A stretch of DNA of 64,000 nucleotides from Otis tarda (lineage: Eukaryota > Chordata > Aves > Otidiformes > Otididae): positions 214,110,553 through 214,174,552 of the forward strand of contig CM048552.1 of NCBI GenBank assembly GCA_026413225.1, in the 5' to 3' direction. The notes under the pieces were generated by a model. The model made no database searches. It saw only the letters and a list, made by a program, of their open reading frames with translations, and was not told where the DNA came from. Positions within the stretch are counted from its first letter, which is position 1. Every line of letters begins with the position of its first letter. The position numbers and the translations under genes were made by a program. This document shows, piece by piece, positions 62,131 to 64,000 of the stretch.

Positions 62131-64000
62131 TCTATAGGTTGGGGAAATTTTTAACTGACTGATAAAGAAATCACCTCCCCATGACAGCTGGTAGAGGCAA
62201 AGCACTTGCACTCTTGGACTTTAATTGATCTCAAATGCTGCAAGAGCCCCAAAGCACTCTTCTCCACCTGCTTTTGTAGTGGTAGAAACATCACATCTTC
62301 GCTTTTCTTCCCAAAGGAAACTGGACACATCTGCTTATCATTCACACGCCCCGTTATCTTTAAGCTTTTTCCTACAAATATCTGTGCACTTCAATTCTAC
62401 ACCAGCAGTATGAGGTCAGACACCGCTCCTTCCTTAATATCTTCTCACAAGTTCCTACAGGTGCTCTGGAAATGAGGTTTCCACCAAACAGAGGAGAAGG
62501 CACCGGCAGCAACCAGCCGAATGGTCTTATCTAGGTTGTCTTGGCAGCATCAAAGAGGGATGTGTCTGAAGCAGGGGAGACCTTTGAGATGTCACCCAAC
62601 TTGATTCCCACCTCTGCAGAGGGGATTAATTTGTCAGTCATGCACGAGGCTTGTCCAAGTGGCTCTCAAAACCTGGAGTGTTGAGGCCCCATGGCCATGC
62701 CCTAGCACATCACTACCAATAGAAATATGTCCTGCTACTAAACTTAAGCCACCATATCTCCAAATGAAGATAAAACCCTTCCTCTTGTCCCCTCTAGTTC
62801 TCCAAGATTTCAGCCCAAAACTAGAAGTGCAAAAGCCTGATAGAAAACAATTATAGTCCCTTTTGGTTCTTGTTCCTCCAGCCAGCTATCAGCCATGTTA
62901 CCACCTTCTTCTCCTAGGTCCTAGATAATTTCTCCCAGTATCTTGCCAGAAGAAACACACAGTGTGGCATCCAGCCAAGGATGAGGACCAAGAGGACTGC
63001 TTTCATGTGCCCTTTGCTTAATTTCATATTTATTTTCTCTTAAACCAGGGACATCCATCCAGCTGCCTGTGGTGTTTCTCACACCTCAGGACATGAGGAG
63101 CAAGATGCTCTGGTAACCCTGGGTTTGATGCCCTGCACATAAAGGCAGCAATAAAACCACTCACTTTTCAAAAAATATCTTGTCAGCTCACGTTCAGTTG
63201 GTCTTTTAAGTGAGGTTCATAGCCATGAGACCTCCCTCGTCCACCCCCAGTTACCAACAGGCAGTTGTATTTATAAACTATTGCTGCACCCCACACACAC
63301 ACAACCTAAACACAGGAGTGACAAAATTGCCAGGGAAATTATTCTCTAAATTCCTCTGCTCCAAGTTAGAGAAGACTTCTGTGACAAAGGTGACTTCTAG
63401 AAGGAGGATATAATACTCCTGTTATAGCAACCAGCTTTCCATACACACGTGCTCCGCTCTTCAAGTCTCAGGTTAGAGAGGCTGACACCCAAAGTTTCAA
63501 AAGCAAAGTCAGATCTCTGAAGTTCTCTCCACTTCTTTGACGTGTAGCTTTTCATTGGCATCTCCCACAGAGCCAGAGACTGGTTTCTAGGGAACACTTT
63601 CAACCCAAGTGTTAAGGGGAGAAGCATGCAATTCAAGTCCGACATCTGCTTTCCAAAGGCATTTTCTTCCCTAAAAGCTCAAAGGATTAAAAAAAAACCA
63701 CCACACAAACCACCAAACAACTTTAAGCATAATAAGAAATCTTGCAATAACTTTGCCTTTTTAAAAACTTTCCCCTCCCAGATATTTTCTGTCCATTATC
63801 TGAAACATCTCTCTAGGCTTCATTAAGCACATTACAAATTTACTTTTGTCAATGGAACTACAGATGCCATTTGATCTGAAGATTAGGATCACATTTCCTT
63901 CCTCTAAAGCAAAAGGTAAACATTAGCAAGGACTACTGGGGTTAAACTTTACTTATTGCTTAGGAGGGGCCCAGACATGCTGAGGCAGGACACCCGGGTT
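62131..64000. other. Right-edge sequence, nothing recognised
   Basis: A short CA run near 63292 and A-rich patches near 63690. No exon or transposon seen, and no start of the neighbouring gene. Confidence 0.5.

Larger units (their letters stand above)
20555..64000 (-). other. Probable GDPD5 5' intron(s), partial
   Basis: Inferred from the acceptor at 20554/20543, which requires at least one upstream noncoding exon at a higher coordinate. Seventeen long A runs against four long T runs on the plus strand suggest minus-strand transcription over much of the stretch. No promoter-scale CpG island is evident, so the main start site may lie beyond 64000. Two small CpG-rich patches (21364-21662 and 54914-55027) are alternatives. 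Noncoding first exons may be hidden here. Confidence 0.5.

Noticed and set aside
1..64000. CRISPR arrays, bacterial operons, insertion sequences
   Set aside because: No regularly spaced repeats or bacterial gene structure; all evidence points to avian nuclear DNA.

Overview
This window is nuclear DNA from a bird. The evidence is about sixteen CR1 retrotransposon copies on both strands, two LTR pieces of avian endogenous-retrovirus type, and one vertebrate coding exon with spliceosomal signals. I see no bacterial or viral gene organisation. The species cannot be fixed from the sequence. The CR1 subfamily mix and the LTR types would fit many neognath birds.

The only protein-coding sequence I can support is one exon on the minus strand at about 20380-20554. 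It encodes the first 39 residues of GDPD5 (GDE2), a six-pass membrane glycerophosphodiester phosphodiesterase. The exon has a long polypyrimidine tract and acceptor on its 5' side, two tiny upstream ORFs, a strong-context ATG at 20496, and a consensus donor after codon 39. I found no second GDPD5 coding exon in the 20.4 kb on its 3' side, nor a sure first exon in the 43 kb on its 5' side. The window therefore looks mostly intronic (positions 1-20379 and 20555-64000). A strong strand bias of homopolymer runs agrees: 28 poly-A runs of at least 10 on the plus strand against 4 poly-T runs. This is the expected direction for minus-strand transcription.

Layout. 1-20379: GDPD5 intron with an ancient CR1 tip (4022), CR1 copies at 6721, 9219, 11709-12602 and 17043, and an LTR fragment (7718-7840). 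20380-20554: GDPD5 coding exon. 21364-21662: CpG-rich patch with a perfect 20-bp palindrome and a good minus-strand splice donor, a candidate alternative first exon or promoter. 22-32 kb: repeat-poor sequence with two striking inverted repeats near 27 kb. 32214-33118: solo LTR. 33-41 kb: four CR1 copies and two small tandem duplications. 41-54 kb: no recognisable repeat or gene. 54.2-62.1 kb: a cluster of seven CR1 pieces in mixed orientation. 62.1-64 kb: unremarkable.

Nothing amounts to a clear undescribed system. The items most worth following are the tandem overlapping uORFs in front of GDPD5, the CpG patch with palindrome and donor 0.9 kb upstream, the internally duplicated CR1, and the inverted CR1 pairs that could fold intronic RNA.
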